A stretch of DNA of 64,000 bases from Ruminococcaceae bacterium UBA3818. GTDB taxonomy: Bacteria > Bacillota > Clostridia > Oscillospirales > Ruminococcaceae. This document shows, one piece after another, positions 34,310 to 42,980 of the stretch (position 1 is its first letter; each line of letters begins with the position of its first letter). The DNA is taken from the NCBI GenBank assembly GCA_002369315.1, contig DFDW01000006.1, positions 1 through 64,000 on the forward strand, written 5' to 3'. Position numbers and translations under genes: made by a program. The notes under the pieces were generated by a model, which did no database searches, was not told where the DNA came from, and was given only the letters and a program-made list of their open reading frames with translations.

Positions 34310-34531
34310 ATGAAGCGCTGTAAAAATTGTTACTACCGGCGGGAGTTGTTCGGATTTCCGGATTTTCCGGCCTGTCACTTTGCGATTGACGAGGGGCGGC
34401 TCAGAGATTGTGATCCGGAGGACTGTGTCCATTTTCGCCCCAAGCGAAAACGAAGAGCCAAAAGCGCTGCCGGACAGGCGGCGGAAGAAATATTCCGTGA
34501 GGAGAAAGGAGGGATGCCGGTTGGATTTTGA
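34310..34531 (+). CDS. Small Cys-rich protein preceding the terminase genes
   Basis: This protein has 73 residues. Five cysteines in the first half (MKRCKNCYYRREL, ACHFAIDEG, DCDPEDCVHF) suggest a small zinc-binding domain; the second half is basic (KRKRRAKS). ATG 34310 lies 8 nt after AAAGGAG, so it is preferred to ATG 34304. Its position at the head of the packaging genes suggests a phage regulator or terminase accessory, but I do not recognise it. The stop overlaps the next gene by 11 nt. Confidence 0.6.
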   Translation: MKRCKNCYYRRELFGFPDFPACHFAIDEGRLRDCDPEDCVHFRPKRKRRAKSAAGQAAEEIFREEKGGMPVGF

Positions 34532-34880
34532 AAAGCAGGAAGAAAAGAAAAATCGGACGGATGCCGGTCTGAAAGGGGCGATAAGGGAAGAAAAAACCTA
34601 TCGGCTCAAGCAGAGGCTGCGGATTTTGCTGGAGCTGCCGGTGACAGATCCGCAGCAGAAAGAAATTTTGAAAAAGGAAGGACTGCCGGTCCGATACCGG
34701 GATCATTTGCAGCTGGTCGCGTGGAATTTGTATCAAAAAGCGTTGGGCGGGGATATGGCGGCGATCCGGGAAATGCGGGGCATTTTAGAAGAGGGGGAAC
34801 CAACAAAGGGGAAAAACCGGAAGCAAACGGCTGAGCAATCACAGGCGCCGCCGGTGGTCATTATTGATGATGTGCGATAA
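34521..34880 (+). CDS. Probable phage terminase small subunit
   Basis: This protein has 119 residues. It is predicted to recognise phage DNA and load the large subunit. Support is position (directly before and overlapping terL), size and a basic helical sequence (LKQRLRILLELPVTDPQQKE, then the DHLQLVAWNLYQKALGGDMA block) that matches the C-terminal half of known small subunits. The start TTG 34521 has AAAGGAGGG 7 nt upstream. The protein ends PPVVIIDDVR, typical of Firmicutes small terminases. Confidence 0.75.
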   Translation: MDFEKQEEKKNRTDAGLKGAIREEKTYRLKQRLRILLELPVTDPQQKEILKKEGLPVRYRDHLQLVAWNLYQKALGGDMAAIREMRGILEEGEPTKGKNRKQTAEQSQAPPVVIIDDVR

Positions 34881-36156
34881 AAAAGATCAAATGGATTTCC
34901 AGCGGCAGACCGAGAAAACAGAAACAGGTGTTTTGCTGAGCAGCTTAATCGCGCCGGCTTTTGGCGAGATGCATCGGATGATACTGGAACAGGGCGGAGA
35001 ATATGTGCTGAAAGGGGGAAGGGGTTCCGGAAAATCGAGCTTTATATCTATTGAAATGTGGCTGACGCTGCTGCGCCATCCCGATATGCACGGGGTTGTG
35101 CTGCGCAGGGTGGGGAACACGCTGCGTTCATCGGTATTCGCTCAGCTGCAATGGGCGGCCCAAACGCTGGGAATCGGTCCCATGTGCCGGTTCACCCTGT
35201 CGCCGGCGGAAGCGGTATATGAGCCGACCGGCCAGAAGATCCTGTTCTTTGGCATGGATGACGCTGGAAAACTCAAGTCGTTAAAGGTTCCGTTCGGATA
35301 TCCGGGCGCATTGTGGTTTGAGGAGCTGGATCAGTTTGAGGAAGAGCAGGTGCGCAGTGTGGAGCAGTCGGTCCTGCGCGGCAAAGGTCCTTTTTATTGC
35401 TTTAAAAGTTTCAATCCGCCGCCTTTGGAGCAGCATTGGGCCAATCGGTGGGCAAGATCGTCCCGACCGGGCAGAAAGATCCATCATTCAGATTACACGC
35501 AGATGCCGCCGAATTGGCTGGGGGAGAAATTTTTGGACGACGCCCACTTTTTGGAGCGGGAGAATCCAAGGGCGTACCGGCAGGAGTATTTGGGAATACC
35601 GGCGGGACTGGGAGACAATGTGTTCGACAATATTGCAGCCCAGAAAATCGACGAAAGGGAGATACGACGGTTTGACCGAATTTTATCCGGGGTGGACTGG
35701 GGATTTTATCCGGACCCCTGGGCGTTTAACCGCGTATATTATGACGCCGCCCGCCGGACGCTTTACATCTTTTGCGAGTTGACCTGCTATAAAACGGTCA
35801 ACCGGCAGACGGCGCAGAAAATCAAGGAGCTGGGGGTGGGGCCGAAAGAACAGATCACCGCCGATTCGGCGGAACCGAAAAGTGTGGAGGATTACCGAGA
35901 ATGGGGACTTTTCTGCCGCGGAGCGGCAAAAGGTCCGGGCAGCGTGGGGTACTCTTTTCACTGGCTGCAGGGATTGCGGCGGATTGTGATCGACCCCGAC
36001 CGATGCCCGGACACGCTGAAAGAATTTTTGGAATACCGGTACGATCGGGGCAAGGACGGAACGGTCCTGCCCGGGTATCCGGACAGAAACAATCACCACA
36101 TCGACGCGGTGCGTTATGCCACCGAGCCGGTTTGGGGAAGAAGGGGGAATCAGTGA
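34870..36156 (+). CDS. terL: Phage terminase large subunit (PBSX/Terminase_3 type)
   Basis: This ATP-driven packaging motor and nuclease has 428 residues. The ATPase domain has Walker A LKGGRGSGKSSF (residues 48-59) and Walker B ALWFEELDQF with the catalytic Glu. The C-terminal nuclease has DWGFYPDPWAF (Asp), ITADSAEPKSVEDYR (Asp) and NNHHIDAVRYATE (Asp/His), the RNase H-like metal cluster. All key residues seem intact. Several ATGs occur at 34867-34872, and the gene overlaps the small-subunit gene by about 10 nt. Confidence 0.95.
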   Translation: MCDKKDQMDFQRQTEKTETGVLLSSLIAPAFGEMHRMILEQGGEYVLKGGRGSGKSSFISIEMWLTLLRHPDMHGVVLRRVGNTLRSSVFAQLQWAAQTLGIGPMCRFTLSPAEAVYEPTGQKILFFGMDDAGKLKSLKVPFGYPGALWFEELDQFEEEQVRSVEQSVLRGKGPFYCFKSFNPPPLEQHWANRWARSSRPGRKIHHSDYTQMPPNWLGEKFLDDAHFLERENPRAYRQEYLGIPAGLGDNVFDNIAAQKIDEREIRRFDRILSGVDWGFYPDPWAFNRVYYDAARRTLYIFCELTCYKTVNRQTAQKIKELGVGPKEQITADSAEPKSVEDYREWGLFCRGAAKGPGSVGYSFHWLQGLRRIVIDPDRCPDTLKEFLEYRYDRGKDGTVLPGYPDRNNHHIDAVRYATEPVWGRRGNQ

Positions 36157-36162
36157 ATCCAC

Positions 36163-37545
36163 ATGTGGGGAGAATGGTTAGATCGAATCCGGCAGGCAGC
36201 GCAAACCGGCGTGCCGCTGGAAACAGAAAGAGCAGTGGGCGAAAATATTTTATGCTCATCCTCGATGAAAGAGGCGATGGATTTATGGCGGCGGGTTTAC
36301 GAAAATGACGCACCCTGGCTGGAAAGCGGACGGGTAAAAGGAATGAACCTTCTGCCGGCGATCTGCGCGGAAGTAGCGCGCCTGGTCACGCTGGAATTTG
36401 ACTGGAAAGTGGAAGGATCCGGCAGGGCGGCTTTTTTGAACCGGCAGATAAAGCCGGTGCGGCAAAAACTGCGGCAATATCTGGAATATGCTGTGGGAAA
36501 AGGTGGGCTGGTGCTGAAGCCATATTTATTCCATGGGAATATTCTGGTGGAAATGGTACAGGCAGACGCTTTTTTTCCGCTGGAAACGGGGCCCGACGGG
36601 AAAATCACCGGCGCGGTGTTCCTGGAGCAGATAAGGCGGGGGGAAAAGTGCTTTACTAGGCTGGAAGAGCATCGCGTGGCGGCGGAAGGAGTCATAGTGA
36701 CCAATCGGGCGTTTACCGGCTCCGGCTCGGATCTGCTGGCGCATGAGATCCCGCTGGACACGCTGGCAGAATGGGAAGGAATGGAACGGCAGGTACTGCT
36801 GCAGGGACGGGTTTCGCCGCTGTTTGTCTACTTAAAAATGCCGTTCGGCAACACGGTTGAACCGGAATGTGTACTGGGTGTATCCATCGCGGCCAGGGCG
36901 ATGGAGCTTTTGGAGGAGGCGGACCGGCAATACAGCCGTTTGCTGTGGGAATATGAGGGCGGAGAACTGGCAGTGGATGCCGATTCTACCTATCTGACAG
37001 GGGGGCGAATGCCGCAAACGACCCGCAGGCTGTTCCGCAGTTTGAATACTGGAGCGGATTTTTACCATGTCTACAATCCGGATTTCCGGGATGAAAGCCT
37101 GCGGGCGGGACTCAATGACCTGCTGCGGCGAATCGAATTCGCATGCGGGCTGTCCTATGGAATCATCAGCGACCCAGGACAACGGGAAATGACTGCCACC
37201 GAGATTATCAGCGCAAAGCAACGGCTGTTTTCCACGGTGAAAGAAATCCAGAATGTGCTGGAAGAAGCGCTGGATGAACTTTTGGATATTATGAACTACT
37301 GGGCGGATTTTTTGCCCGGCGTTCCGACAGGCACTTATCTGGCGGGATACCGGTGGGATGACAGCATTGTGGTTGACACAGCGGCGGAGAAGGCGCAGTT
37401 TCTGCAGGAAATCGCGGCGGGAGTGCGGCAGCCGTGGGAATTCCGAACCCGCTTTTTGGGAGAAACACAAGAGCATGCCCAGAAGATATGCTGTTTGGCG
37501 CAACGGTCTCAAACCGGCTCAACAGACAATGAGACGCCGGTATAA
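36163..37545 (+). CDS. Phage portal protein (SPP1 gp6 type)
   Basis: This protein has 460 residues. Twelve copies form the ring at the capsid vertex through which DNA passes. Typical segments are DAPWLESGRVKGMNLLPAIC, the KPYLFHGNILVEMVQADAFF wing, and GLSYGIISDPGQREMTATEI followed by a long C-terminal helix. ATG 36163 follows the terL stop by 6 bp. The protein is complete. Confidence 0.93.
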   Translation: MWGEWLDRIRQAAQTGVPLETERAVGENILCSSSMKEAMDLWRRVYENDAPWLESGRVKGMNLLPAICAEVARLVTLEFDWKVEGSGRAAFLNRQIKPVRQKLRQYLEYAVGKGGLVLKPYLFHGNILVEMVQADAFFPLETGPDGKITGAVFLEQIRRGEKCFTRLEEHRVAAEGVIVTNRAFTGSGSDLLAHEIPLDTLAEWEGMERQVLLQGRVSPLFVYLKMPFGNTVEPECVLGVSIAARAMELLEEADRQYSRLLWEYEGGELAVDADSTYLTGGRMPQTTRRLFRSLNTGADFYHVYNPDFRDESLRAGLNDLLRRIEFACGLSYGIISDPGQREMTATEIISAKQRLFSTVKEIQNVLEEALDELLDIMNYWADFLPGVPTGTYLAGYRWDDSIVVDTAAEKAQFLQEIAAGVRQPWEFRTRFLGETQEHAQKICCLAQRSQTGSTDNETPV

Positions 37546-37548
37546 CAT

Positions 37549-37627
37549 AGATGCCCCAGCTCGGGGGGCTGACAAATCGAGCCCGGCAGGTGACGGCGAC
37601 CACCTAAAACGCCTAGCCGGAAAGGAG
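37549..37627 (+). ncRNA. Candidate structured RNA before the scaffold gene
   Basis: The 87-nt gap between portal and scaffold is far from random. CCGGC (37583-37587) pairs with GCCGG (37616-37620). Inside, AGGTG (37588-37592) pairs with CACCT (37601-37605), and the hairpin loop GGCG (37595-37598) can pair with CGCC (37610-37613), forming an H-type pseudoknot within a closed stem. Upstream GGGCT (37566-37570) can pair with AGCCC (37580-37584), which shares two bases with the outer stem, so the two states exclude each other. AAAGGAG of the scaffold gene starts at 37621, right after the stem. A role in translational control is inference. Confidence 0.5.
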
Positions 37628-37632
37628 AAAAT

Positions 37633-38181
37633 ATGAAAACCGAACAACTGAAGGAGTGGGGCCTTGACGACCGGCAGATCAGCATGGTGATGCGAGAGAA
37701 CGGCCGGGATATTGAGGCGGTAAAAGCAAAGTTTTCCGATTACGACATGCTCAAGGAGAAAGCCGCGCAGCTGGAACAGGCGACGGCGCTATCCGAGCAG
37801 GCGCAGCAGCTGCAGGAACAATTGCTGCAATGGCAGGAAAAAGCAGAAGAAACAGAAAAAAATTGGAAGCAAAAGTGGCAAAAACGTGATTTTGAAGACG
37901 CTCTGCGGCAATCTTTGCGCCAGGCTGGCGCCCGAAACGAAAAGGCAGTGCGGGCGCTGCTGAAAGAACAGGAATTGGCGTTGGGAGAGGACGGTACTTT
38001 ACAGGGTTTGGATGAGCAGCTGGAGGCGCTTCGGCACGAATGCGGCTATCTGTTCGGCCCGAATCAGGCGCCGCCTAACATCATCCGGCCGGGGAACCGT
38101 GTGAGCAAAGAGGCGGATGACGGCAAGGTGCGTGAAATTATGGGATTGCCTTCTTTTGTACAGGGAAAGGATGATTTTTAA
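37633..38181 (+). CDS. Phage minor structural protein GP20 (capsid scaffold)
   Basis: This 182-residue protein guides capsid assembly and then leaves. Residues 40-110 form a long coiled coil rich in Gln and Glu (AQQLQEQLLQWQEKAEETEK). The C-terminal third carries the PPNIIRPGNRVSKEADD and KVREIMGLPSFV pattern of GP20 scaffolds. It starts at ATG 37633 with AAAGGAG. Its stop overlaps the capsid start as TAATG, which couples the two, as is common for scaffold-capsid pairs. Confidence 0.93.
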   Translation: MKTEQLKEWGLDDRQISMVMRENGRDIEAVKAKFSDYDMLKEKAAQLEQATALSEQAQQLQEQLLQWQEKAEETEKNWKQKWQKRDFEDALRQSLRQAGARNEKAVRALLKEQELALGEDGTLQGLDEQLEALRHECGYLFGPNQAPPNIIRPGNRVSKEADDGKVREIMGLPSFVQGKDDF

Positions 38182-39050
38182 TGGCAAATACACTGGCCAG
38201 ATTTAAAAAATACACAGACAAGCTAGATGAAGTATATCAGATCTCGTCGGTTACCTCAGTATTGGACGGGGATGGTTCACTGGTGCAGATGGGCGCGAAC
38301 GCGGGTGAGATGATCATTCCAAAAATCAGCATGGACGGACTGGCGGATTACTCCCGCAGCGGCGGCTATGTAGAGGGAAATGTGACGCTGACCAGCGAGA
38401 CGGTGAGCTTCAATTATGACAGGGGCCGCGTTTTTACCGTCGATGCCATGGACGATGAGGAAACTGCCGGCGCCGCGTTCGGACGTCTGGCGGGCGAGTT
38501 CGTTCGCACGAAAGTGGCACCGGAAATGGATGCGTTCCGTTTTTCGGTGTATGCGTCCCATAGCGGCATTGGCAAAAAAACGGGGGCTTTGACCAGCGGG
38601 GACGATGCGCTGGCTGCACTGATTGAAGGCCAAAATACCATGGATGAGGCGGAAGTGCCGGAAGATCAGCGGTATCTGTTTATCAGCCCGGCTTTGTATA
38701 ACCTGATTTTGAATGTGGACACCACAAAGTCCAAAGCGGTACTGGAAAGCTTTCAAAAGGTAATCAAAGTGCCGAAATCCCGTTTTTACACGGGCATTGT
38801 TTTAAATGACGGTTCCACCGAAGGGCAGACGGGCGGCGGATTTACAAAGGACGCATCGGCTAAGGAGATCAATTTTATGATCATTCATAAACCGGCGCTG
38901 CTGCAGTATCCGAAGCACACGGTGAATAAAATCATCGCGCCGCAGGACAACCAGACTTCTGACGGGTGGAAGTTCTTCTACCGCGCTTACGGGCTGGCAG
39001 ATTTGTACGAGAACAAAACGGCGGGCATTTATCTGCACAGCAAGGCGTAA
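38181..39050 (+). CDS. Phage major capsid protein
   Basis: This 289-residue protein forms the icosahedral shell and is expected to have the HK97 fold. It follows the scaffold gene directly and shows typical segments: VLDGDGSLVQMGANAGEMII, FNYDRGRVFTVDAMDDEETA, FVRTKVAPEMDAFRFSVYA and KKHYR-like C-terminal YRAYGLADLYENKTAGIY. AAAGGATG precedes the ATG. No head protease is present, in keeping with GP20-scaffold phages. Confidence 0.93.
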   Translation: MANTLARFKKYTDKLDEVYQISSVTSVLDGDGSLVQMGANAGEMIIPKISMDGLADYSRSGGYVEGNVTLTSETVSFNYDRGRVFTVDAMDDEETAGAAFGRLAGEFVRTKVAPEMDAFRFSVYASHSGIGKKTGALTSGDDALAALIEGQNTMDEAEVPEDQRYLFISPALYNLILNVDTTKSKAVLESFQKVIKVPKSRFYTGIVLNDGSTEGQTGGGFTKDASAKEINFMIIHKPALLQYPKHTVNKIIAPQDNQTSDGWKFFYRAYGLADLYENKTAGIYLHSKA

Positions 39051-39089
39051 TGGCAATCGTTTCGCCATTTCGGCAAAAGGAGTGATGAA

Positions 39090-39431
39090 ATGACGGATTT
39101 ATGCGATTTTGCGTTTTACCAGGAGAGGTACAAGGGAACGTTGACAGAAGCGGATTTTATCCGCTTCTCCCGGCGTGCGCAGGCGTTTTTATCCTTTGCG
39201 ACCCGAGGCAAAAGCGAACAGGAGCTGTTCCAGGAAGAAAAAACCAAGCTGGCACTGTGCGCGGTAACAGATGAAATGGCCAAAGAAGAACGGACCAGCG
39301 CAATCCAATCGGAAAAGGCGGGACAATATTCCGTGACCTATCAATCCGGCGGGCGGCAGACGGACTGCTATCGGGCGGCGTCCCTTTACCTGGAGGGAGA
39401 AACTCTCTATCGGGGGTGCGGCCAATGCTGA
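39090..39431 (+). CDS. Head-tail connector (adaptor) protein
   Basis: This small helical protein has 113 residues. The opening FAFYQERYKGTLTEADFIRF and the conserved helix LALCAVTDEMAKEE fit the gp15/YqbG-like adaptor that stacks on the portal. ATG 39090 has AAAGGAG about 10 nt upstream, and the gene begins 40 bp after the capsid stop. The next gene overlaps by 7 nt. Confidence 0.8.
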   Translation: MTDLCDFAFYQERYKGTLTEADFIRFSRRAQAFLSFATRGKSEQELFQEEKTKLALCAVTDEMAKEERTSAIQSEKAGQYSVTYQSGGRQTDCYRAASLYLEGETLYRGCGQC

Positions 39432-39859
39432 TCAACGGATGCGCCACACTGTATAACCGGTGGGAGGAAAATGGAGAGGAACGCTGCATCCGTACGGTGC
39501 TGCCGGCAGTGTTCTGGCAAGGGGGCGCCAAGGGCGGTTTTGCCGGACGGCGGTACAGCAAAAAAGGAAAAGAGTCTCTTTACAACGTTCTGGTTTTGGT
39601 TCCGGGAGACAGGCTGCCCGAGGGCCGAAGTTATCTGCCGCCTCGACAGTGGCTGGCGTTGAGCGATACAGAGAAAGAGCGGTTTATCACCTTTCAGATC
39701 GGTGACGTGTTGGTCTGGGGAGAATGCCCTTTTCTGTGGAGTCCGCAAAATCCGCTGCGGGAACTGGCAAAGCAGTATGACAGGATGGCCAGCCTGAACG
39801 AGGTTCGTCCGGTACAGACCCCGCATGGGTTTTCCCATTGGGAATTGGAAGGAATTTAA
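39425..39859 (+). CDS. Putative head-closure/minor capsid protein
   Basis: This 144-residue, mostly beta protein occupies the head-closure position after the adaptor. Features include LPAVFWQGGAKGGFAGRRYS, then NVLVLVPGD and a conserved VWGECP/W pattern. I recall similar proteins beside GP20-type capsids but cannot give a firm family name. ATG 39425 overlaps the previous stop. The role is inferred from position. Confidence 0.6.
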   Translation: MLINGCATLYNRWEENGEERCIRTVLPAVFWQGGAKGGFAGRRYSKKGKESLYNVLVLVPGDRLPEGRSYLPPRQWLALSDTEKERFITFQIGDVLVWGECPFLWSPQNPLRELAKQYDRMASLNEVRPVQTPHGFSHWELEGI

Positions 39860-39876
39860 AAGGCGGTGATGAAAAA

Positions 39877-40782
39877 TTGAGTGATCCGATTTTGGAAAAG
39901 CTGAAAAAAGCCATTGCCGCCTGCCCGGATCTGAGCGGGAAGATGGCCGGGGTATTTACCAATTACATTCAGGAGGACGAGCCTTGCTGCGGGATTTTCC
40001 CCGCGGGAGAAAAAAGGCTGTCTGTCGATTGGGCGGGCAATGAGCGATGGCAATATGATTTTACCATTCAGATGGCCGGATTTGCGTTCCAGGAAACGGA
40101 GCGGATGGAAAACGAAATCACCGCCGAATGTCTCAGCCGCTGGCTGAGCGAAAACGGCGCCGAAATACTGATCCTGGGTGAGCGGGAGCATCTGGAAAGC
40201 ATTTGGTCAGGCCAGGGACGGCTGTTGTATCCGGCACAGGACGGCCAGACTTTTGTGTATGAAATGCCGGGACAGCTGGTCTACTGGAGAAAAGGCGCCA
40301 AAACGGCACCGCGGCAGCGATGGCTTTTTGCGTTCGGTCCCGCGGAGGAAGCGGTTTGGCTGGAATGTGCTGCCGGAATGGAGAACATCGAGGAAAAAGC
40401 AGGAAAAAGCAGCTGCTTTCTGGACTGGGAGGGCAGGACAAAAAGGGTGGAATCCGCATTTGGCGCGGTAGTGTTTTCCGGACAGCTTTTTCCGGAGGAT
40501 CCGTTCCAAAAAAACGCGCTGCTGCAGAATCCGGAGCAAAAGGTGAGGTGGGTCTGCTGCAGCGGCAAAGAAGCAGAAGAGTCGTTTCCCGCCGTGGGAG
40601 GATTCTGCAGTCTGCAGGTAGAAAGAGTATTCGGCGCAGAAGAACAAGGGCGTTCCGGCATTCGGATTCAGATGCAGCCGCTGAGCCGGGAAAAAGGCTG
40701 CTTTTATGAAGATACGGCTGGAAACCGTTTCTTCCTGGCCGAGGAAACCGGCGATTTGGAGGGATTGTTTGGAAGAGAATAG
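39877..40782 (+). CDS. Putative minor capsid/tail-completion protein with extra C-terminal domain
   Basis: This protein has 301 residues. Residues 1-135 (ILEKLKKAIAACPDLSGKMA to YEMPGQLVYWR) resemble phage minor capsid or tail-terminator proteins of about 130 residues. Residues 140-301 are a second beta-rich domain, with ESFPAVGGFCSLQVERVFG, which might be a tail-tube-like domain fused to the first. That would be unusual. TTG 39877 has AAAGGCGGTGA before it; the earlier TTG 39838 lacks one. No other gene in the module can supply a tail tube. Confidence 0.5.
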   Translation: MSDPILEKLKKAIAACPDLSGKMAGVFTNYIQEDEPCCGIFPAGEKRLSVDWAGNERWQYDFTIQMAGFAFQETERMENEITAECLSRWLSENGAEILILGEREHLESIWSGQGRLLYPAQDGQTFVYEMPGQLVYWRKGAKTAPRQRWLFAFGPAEEAVWLECAAGMENIEEKAGKSSCFLDWEGRTKRVESAFGAVVFSGQLFPEDPFQKNALLQNPEQKVRWVCCSGKEAEESFPAVGGFCSLQVERVFGAEEQGRSGIRIQMQPLSREKGCFYEDTAGNRFFLAEETGDLEGLFGRE

Positions 40783-40927
40783 ACGATACGGCAAAAAAGA
40801 AAATGCTGCACAGGCACCCAACACCTTAGAAAACATAGGAAACAGCGAGGTGCAAAAACAAAAAGAGAACGACCGGCTTTTATACCGGGCTGGCTATGTG
40901 GGGAGGAAAAGCCGTGGCGCAGTATAA
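40769..40927 (+). CDS. Small polar protein overlapping both neighbours
   Basis: The 52-residue reading starts at TTG 40769 with GGAGGG 5-6 nt upstream. It overlaps the previous gene by 14 nt and the Fn3 gene by the same. The product is very polar (NRRYGKKENAAQAPNTLENI, then EVQKQKENDRLLYRAGYVGR). It fills a 130-bp stretch otherwise without a gene, which supports it. Small proteins at this place in phages are often tail chaperones, but the sequence gives no proof. Confidence 0.45.
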   Translation: MEENRRYGKKENAAQAPNTLENIGNSEVQKQKENDRLLYRAGYVGRKSRGAV

Positions 40928-42980
40928 GGAAACGATATACGCCAGCGACAGCTGGGCGGAAAACTACGTAAACGGGGAATTGAGCGGCATTACCCGGGCG
41001 GCGGGGCTGACATCGCAGGAGAACTTTTCCTTTACCTATGACAATATGCCGTATTTTCTCTATGCGATCAGTGAATCCTGGCTCCGGGTGCGGTATCCGA
41101 TTTCATCCCAGTACAAGAAAAAAAGGCTGGTGCGGGCGCAGCAGTATGTCTATGTCACGGGCACTGCCTCCTCTTCTTCCGGAAGCCTCAAATCCGGCCG
41201 GTTTGTGTTTAGCTATGATAATTCGATTGGCGATCTGTTCGAAACAGGAGTGGCGGACGCGCAGGTCCCGGCACTGGGAAGTTTGGTCAAAAATCAATAC
41301 GCCCCAATCGGAGATTGGGGAAATGGGGACGGAAGGTTATCCTCGGGCGTGTACAAGGGATATCTGGAGATGACGCCAAACGCGTGGGCAGGCTGCACGG
41401 GGAGTTTGTATACGGGGAACCGGTACACGGCAAAGGCGAGCATGAGCATCCAGTCCCACACGGGGGAAAACCGGCCGTATGCGGTGCTGACCTATGAGGA
41501 TGTAACGCCGGGCGCGGAAGACTGCGCGCCCAAATCTGGCTTTGTAAACGAGAAGGCCAACAGCGTTTTTCGCTGGCGGTTCTGGGCGAGTAAGACAGCG
41601 GTGGCACAGCCGGTACAGCAGCAGGCGTATCAATTTCGATGGCGGTTGACAGGAGAAAGCACCTATCAGGAGAGCACGGTGACCAGCGGGGAGGAAAGCC
41701 ATACCGTTCCGGCGGGGACTTTTCCGGAAAACGGAAGCATTGACTGGTGTGTACGGGTACAGTCCGACGATGGCATTTGGAGTGCGTGGTCCGACTGGAT
41801 GACCCTGACGACGCAGGACAGCTTATCCAGACCGGCGGGGCTGCGGCCGGATCTTGGTTATGTGGATGGAAATCTGACACAGCAATTTTCCTGGGAGCAT
41901 GTGATCTCTACCGGAACCGCGCAAAGCGCATATGAGCTGCAGTATAAAACCGCGGAGGGAGACTGGCAGCAGCTGAAAGCAGAAGAGACCGGCGATACAA
42001 AGGCCGCAATCCCAAAAGACACGCTGCCGTCGGGAAAACTGTTCTGGCGGGTTCGGACAGCAAACAGCGACGGCGTTTGGGGCGAATGGAGCGAGGCTGC
42101 TTCCATCGTTGTTCGGGCAAGGCCGCCGGAGCCGGTCATCAGCAGGATAGATCCGGCGCCCCGCGTATTGGTCGGCTGGCAGGCGGAGGATCAGCAGGGG
42201 TACCAGATACAAATCAATGGTGAAATTTTTCCGGAGCAATACGGGACCGAAAAAGAATGGAGATGCCCGGTGTATTTGGAAGACGGGAACTGTCTTGTGG
42301 GTGTACGCGTGCAAAATGCGTTTGGATTATGGTCTCAATGGGCAACCGCGCAGGTCGTTATCCAAAACAGGGGGAGCGGAAAAATTCGCCTGACCAGCAG
42401 GGCTGTAGGACGCGAAATCCTGCTTTCCTGGAGCGCATCCGGCGCTTTTTCGGGATTTTTCATCAAACGGGACGGGAAGACCATCGCCGAAACCGGCGAA
42501 ACGAGCTTTTTTGACCGTTCCTGCTCTTCCAAGCATCGGTATGAGGTGATCGGGCAGGCGGAAAACGGTCATTATGTCAGCAGTGGTATACAAACGGAAC
42601 TCTTTTTCATGCGCGACGCGGCGATCGCCGGTCGGGAAAATGGAGAGTGGATCCCGCTGCAGGTTCGCCGGGAAAGCGTGCCGTTGCACCGGGCGGAAAG
42701 CGCGGCCCAGGTGGTTTATCAGCATTACTATGGCTTTCGCCTGCCACATGCCGAAATCGCACAGGCGAGAATCCAACGGCACCGGTTCGCATTTTCTTTG
42801 CCGGATAACCGGTACCTATCCGATTTGCAGGCGCTTGTGGGGCAAGAAGTGATCTACAAAGACCAATGGGGCGTATGCATTACCGGAATATTGGATGAGA
42901 TGGCAGCGGATATCCGGAAAAATTCGGATATCGATTTCTCCATTACAGAAACCAGACAGGAGGATGCAAATGGAGAATAA
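40914..42980 (+). CDS. Phage structural protein with fibronectin type III-like repeats
   Basis: This protein has 688 residues. Residues 1-200 are an unassigned beta-rich domain (YKETIYASDSWAENYVNGEL). Residues 210-310, 315-415 and 415-500 look like Fn3-type modules, each with a WxxR/YQFRWRL strand and a WSxW end (GIWSAWSDW, GVWGEWSEA, GLWSQWATA). The C-terminal part may join the tail hub. GTG 40914 is preferred to ATG 40896 because GGGGAGG at 40899 suits only the GTG. Fn3 modules in phages bind sugars on the cell surface, so this is probably an adhesin or distal tail protein. Confidence 0.75.
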   Translation: MAQYKETIYASDSWAENYVNGELSGITRAAGLTSQENFSFTYDNMPYFLYAISESWLRVRYPISSQYKKKRLVRAQQYVYVTGTASSSSGSLKSGRFVFSYDNSIGDLFETGVADAQVPALGSLVKNQYAPIGDWGNGDGRLSSGVYKGYLEMTPNAWAGCTGSLYTGNRYTAKASMSIQSHTGENRPYAVLTYEDVTPGAEDCAPKSGFVNEKANSVFRWRFWASKTAVAQPVQQQAYQFRWRLTGESTYQESTVTSGEESHTVPAGTFPENGSIDWCVRVQSDDGIWSAWSDWMTLTTQDSLSRPAGLRPDLGYVDGNLTQQFSWEHVISTGTAQSAYELQYKTAEGDWQQLKAEETGDTKAAIPKDTLPSGKLFWRVRTANSDGVWGEWSEAASIVVRARPPEPVISRIDPAPRVLVGWQAEDQQGYQIQINGEIFPEQYGTEKEWRCPVYLEDGNCLVGVRVQNAFGLWSQWATAQVVIQNRGSGKIRLTSRAVGREILLSWSASGAFSGFFIKRDGKTIAETGETSFFDRSCSSKHRYEVIGQAENGHYVSSGIQTELFFMRDAAIAGRENGEWIPLQVRRESVPLHRAESAAQVVYQHYYGFRLPHAEIAQARIQRHRFAFSLPDNRYLSDLQALVGQEVIYKDQWGVCITGILDEMAADIRKNSDIDFSITETRQEDANGE

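Noticed and set aside
37549..37627. Hammerhead, twister or HDV-like ribozyme in the portal-scaffold gap
   Set aside because: No CUGANGA/GAAA core, no twister core, and the strand order does not fit the nested double pseudoknot of HDV-like ribozymes.
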